Shown one piece after another: positions 10,191-12,359 of a DNA stretch of 12,359 nt (its first letter is position 1; the number at the start of each line of letters is the position of its first letter). Position numbers and translations under genes: made by a program. Source of the stretch: Suillus spraguei (taxonomy: Eukaryota > Basidiomycota > Agaricomycetes > Boletales > Suillaceae); contig JABCPU010001206.1 in the NCBI GenBank assembly GCA_016800925.1, forward strand, positions 1-12,359. Direction: 5' to 3'. The notes under the pieces are model-generated. The model made no database searches, was not told the DNA's origin, and worked only from the letters and a program-made list of their open reading frames with translations.

Positions 10191-10215
10191 GGCCCGTTCG
10201 GCAACCGCTTGTTTC
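10189..10215. repeat. Transposon-end-like motif gggcccgttcgg next to the Tc1 remnant
   Basis: Directly after the last short module comes ttagggcccgttcggcaacc. From general knowledge, GGGCCxGTTyGG-type sequences often begin terminal inverted repeats of plant and fungal DNA transposons and MITEs. I found no reverse-complement partner downstream in the window, so this is at most one end of a second element, or the true outer end of the Tc1-like element. Confidence 0.3.
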
Positions 10216-10846
10216 ATTTGTTTTGGTTCATTTCATTTTGAAATAGATAGACATTGACACCTGGGACACAGCGAAATAAGAGTCTCTGACAAATTCCTTT
10301 CAAATTGGAGGATAAATTCTTAATGTGGAATATAATATGATCTCTCTCAAAATTTATGATCAAAGCCTGAAAAGGTCCGCAATTAGTTTGAGCCCCAGAT
10401 TCATGGACAAATCAGGAATATGTATAGAAAAATTTGCTGAATTTGTTGGCACCAATCTGCCCTATTGTTAGACCCATAATCAGATCATGAAAATGACAGG
10501 TATATTGTGGATGACAAAGTCCATATTAAATGGCGGATATGCTACATGATCCAATATATATTAAATTAAAACTCTGTTTTACATCAGTCGAGGGGACAGA
10601 GTGTGGCTGTGTTTAGTGAGCAAAGGGAGGAAAGATTACGGATATGTGCATGCATATGCCTAAAGTTAGATTCTGAGCATGATCTTAAAAATGCCTGTGA
10701 GTCATGTGAGTGCCCTGCTAAGTGCGCTGCTCAGGGGGGCGCTATCCGATTTGAGTATCCCCACAGGTGGACTGCTCCACGATTCAATAGTGTGGTCACA
10801 ATGTCATGACCCACAATTACAAGATGAACCACAGCATCACATTCAC
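10216..10846. other. AT-rich stretch without a recognisable gene
   Basis: Lies between the transposon end and the small plus-strand gene. The left part is AT-rich with few open frames. The right part, about 10600-10800, has two overlapping open frames of 68-82 codons on the plus strand without any recognisable motif. It probably contains the upstream region of the gene at 10954. No RNA gene or paired inverted repeat was found. Confidence 0.35.
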
Positions 10847-10853
10847 TATAAAT
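10847..10853 (+). promoter_or_regulatory. TATA box (tataaat) for the small gene at 10954
   Basis: tataaat lies 101 bases before the proposed ATG. It is followed by a pyrimidine-rich tract (tttcatctttctatttctcccatcatctcc, split here as two parts around 10870-10900), a common layout for fungal transcription start regions. An ATG at 10867 is only 14 bases past the box, too close to be within the transcript of a normal TATA promoter, which favours 10954 as the start. Confidence 0.5.
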
Positions 10854-10953
10854 CATCAGCATACAGATGTTTTCATCTTTCTATTTCTCCCATCATCTCC
10901 TACAAACCTACCGAAAACCTACCTTAACTAACTATTACTCGTCCCTAAGAATA

Positions 10954-11406
10954 ATGACCCAACCCCAACCCCAACCCAAAACCAACACAGCCCAGCCCAT
11001 CGGCGGCACACCACCACCAAGAGTCAGGAGAGTTGCAGTGATGACGGTGACAAGACTGCTCAACCAGACAGGACCCAAAAGAGCCACGAAGAAGACGAAG
11101 ATGAAGAGAGCGCATCGTTGTAACAATCCAGTCAACACGTGGTCCGAGATAGATGACACATGGGATGACAGAGATGCAAATATCAGGAGGGCAGCCTTGA
11201 AAGATAAGGCCATCTTAAAGGCATGGTATGAGGCATGCAAAAGAAACACGTGGAGGGTGGCAGATGAGGATGATGAAGTGGAGATTGTAGAACCTGCCGC
11301 CAAGAAGGCGCACACAGGAAATGAGAGGGCAGCAGATGAAGATGATGAAGTCATAATTGTGGAACTCCCGCCAGAGATGAGAAGGAAAAGGAGGAAAGGC
11401 GGTTAA
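10954..11406 (+). CDS. Small basic protein of unknown family with two acidic-hydrophobic motifs
   Basis: A single-exon frame of 150 residues; no known family is recognised. Residues 1-22 are Gln/Pro/Thr-rich. Residues 23-55 are strongly basic (PKRATKKTKMKR), resembling a nuclear localisation signal. Residues 60-95 (NTWSEIDDTWDD ... ALKDKAILKAWYEA) look helical. The C-terminal third has an internal duplication, ADEDDEVEIVE (103-113) and ADEDDEVIIVE (127-137), ending in basic RRKRRKGG. The duplicated motif, an acidic run followed by V-x-I-V or V-I-I-V, fits the SUMO-interacting motif pattern. That reading is inference from the motif only. ATG 10954 is preferred over in-frame ATG 10867, because a TATA-like box lies at 10847. 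The gene sits between a dead transposon and a tandem repeat array, so it could be part of a mobile or repeated family. A real gene is likely but not certain. Confidence 0.55.
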   Translation: MTQPQPQPKTNTAQPIGGTPPPRVRRVAVMTVTRLLNQTGPKRATKKTKMKRAHRCNNPVNTWSEIDDTWDDRDANIRRAALKDKAILKAWYEACKRNTWRVADEDDEVEIVEPAAKKAHTGNERAADEDDEVIIVELPPEMRRKRRKGG

Positions 11407-11496
11407 AGAACATAGAGGAGAGGTGGTTGAGGTTCTTAAAAGCTGGTTTTTTGACAAAGTAGATAGAAGTACCTACAATAGAGTATCATACCATCC

Positions 11497-12068
11497 GTCA
11501 ATGAACCATTGAATGTGAACGTTCCGCAGAGGCTTCCCAAAAACCCAGTCCAGCACCACTAAGCGAATGCAGTTTACACTTCAAACAAAACACCTCGACT
11601 GACCTCATTGGTCAACGAGCTGCTGAATGCGAAAGTTCCCAAGAGGCTTCCCAAAACACCCAGCCCAGTACCACTAAGCGAATGCAGTTTACATTTAGTG
11701 CCTCGACTGACCTCATTGGTCAATGAGCTGTCAAACACGAACATTCTCGAGAGGCTTCCCAAAATGCCCAGCCCAGCACCACCAAGCAAATGCAGTTTAC
11801 ATTCGGTGTGCTTAAAACAAAACATCTCACTGACCTCATTTGTCAATGAGCTGTCAAATGTGAATGTTCCTGAGAGGCTTCCCAAAACGCCTGGCCCAGT
11901 ACCACTAAGCGAATGCAATTTACATTCAGTAGGAAGCACTCCGTTTTGAACAAAACACTTCAACTGACCTCATCAACAAGCTGTCAAATGTGAACATTCC
12001 CAAGAAGAAGCTTTCCAAAACGCTTGGTCCAGCACCATCAAGCGAATGCAGTTTACATTCAGTGAGCA
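11497..12068. repeat. Tandem array of five diverged 108-131 bp repeats
   Basis: Copies begin at 11497, 11611, 11719, 11842 and 11973, so the periods are 114, 108, 123 and 131 bp. Each carries gtcaatgagctg-like, gaggcttcccaaaa, cccagcaccactaagcgaatgc and agtttacattcagt blocks. Copies 1-4 are joined by a linker with ctgacctcatt, and several have an aaacaaaacac spacer. Divergence between copies is moderate, so the array is not young. Open frames run through it on both strands (11608-11949 plus, 113 codons; 11574-11963 minus, 129 codons), each encoding a repetitive peptide with no known motif. I treat these as products of the repeat rather than genes. The last copy is the most altered, with an extra aagaag. 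Confidence 0.85.
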
Positions 12069-12359
12069 TGCATGTGGTGGACGATATTGGAGTGGGGAGG
12101 TAATAGTGATGGCAGTATATGTCAGCCATTAGGTTTTGCAAGTGCCAAAGCCACCGAGGAAAGGTTCTTGAGGCGTTGAGGGGGGCGCTCAGCCTGGGGC
12201 AGGTACAGTGCTATCACTTGATACATATTTTTTCGTAATTAAACATAAATTAACTATAGATACATATTTGAACATCTCTGTAGATAATCCAGCGATACGA
12301 TATGCACAAGAGTACAATGGCAGGGCTTGGCAGGTTTGGGCGTTGACCCACAAACCATG
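12069..12359. other. End of window, no gene recognised
   Basis: No credible open frame or RNA gene. The middle is AT-rich (about 12220-12275). The last 25 bases hold an imperfect inverted repeat, ggtttg at 12333-12338 and caaacc at 12351-12356, that might belong to an element continuing beyond the window. Confidence 0.3.

Noticed and set aside
10960..10985. Telomere-like cccaacccc repeats
   Set aside because: Only about three units, within the Gln/Pro codons at the start of the small gene; not a (ttaggg)n tract.
10732..12190. Shared aggggggcgct near 10734 and 12180 as possible ends of an element
   Set aside because: Only about 11 identical bases in direct orientation with no shared flanks; compatible with chance.

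Overview
The window is nuclear DNA of a filamentous basidiomycete, most likely an Agaricomycete. Genes are cut by many short introns (mostly 48-74 bp, GT..AG). The kinases belong to a tyrosine-kinase-like (TKL) type that is expanded in mushrooms, and the core gene is a eukaryotic vacuolar-sorting subunit. There is no sign of bacterial gene layout.

Layout: (1) 237-1595, minus strand: a complete TKL-type protein kinase in seven exons. (2) 1596-2849: 1.25 kb with no recognisable gene. (3) 2850-6612, minus strand: a full-length VPS11/PEP5 homologue (beta-propeller, clathrin-type helical repeats, C-terminal RING). Its splice sites are good, but four points need one extra base to keep the frame. 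(4) 6857-8104, minus strand: a second TKL kinase with the same exon lengths as the first. (5) 8105-8798: intergenic DNA. (6) 8799-10190: a decayed Tc1/mariner-like (DDE_3 type) DNA transposon, with long composite inverted repeats around a stop-riddled transposase on the minus strand. (7) 10191-10846: AT-rich DNA opening with a transposon-end-like motif. (8) 10954-11406, plus strand: a small basic protein of unknown family with two copies of an acidic-hydrophobic motif resembling SUMO-interacting motifs. (9) 11497-12068: five diverged tandem repeats of 108-131 bp. (10) 12069-12359: unexplained DNA.

How the parts relate: VPS11 is a core subunit of the HOPS/CORVET tethering complexes and would be expected to be essential or nearly so. 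The two kinases on either side of it, on the same strand, look like products of one duplication and have no obvious functional link to it. The right-hand 3.5 kb is a repeat-rich accessory stretch. All functional statements are homology inferences from motifs read by eye. No alignment or database search was run.
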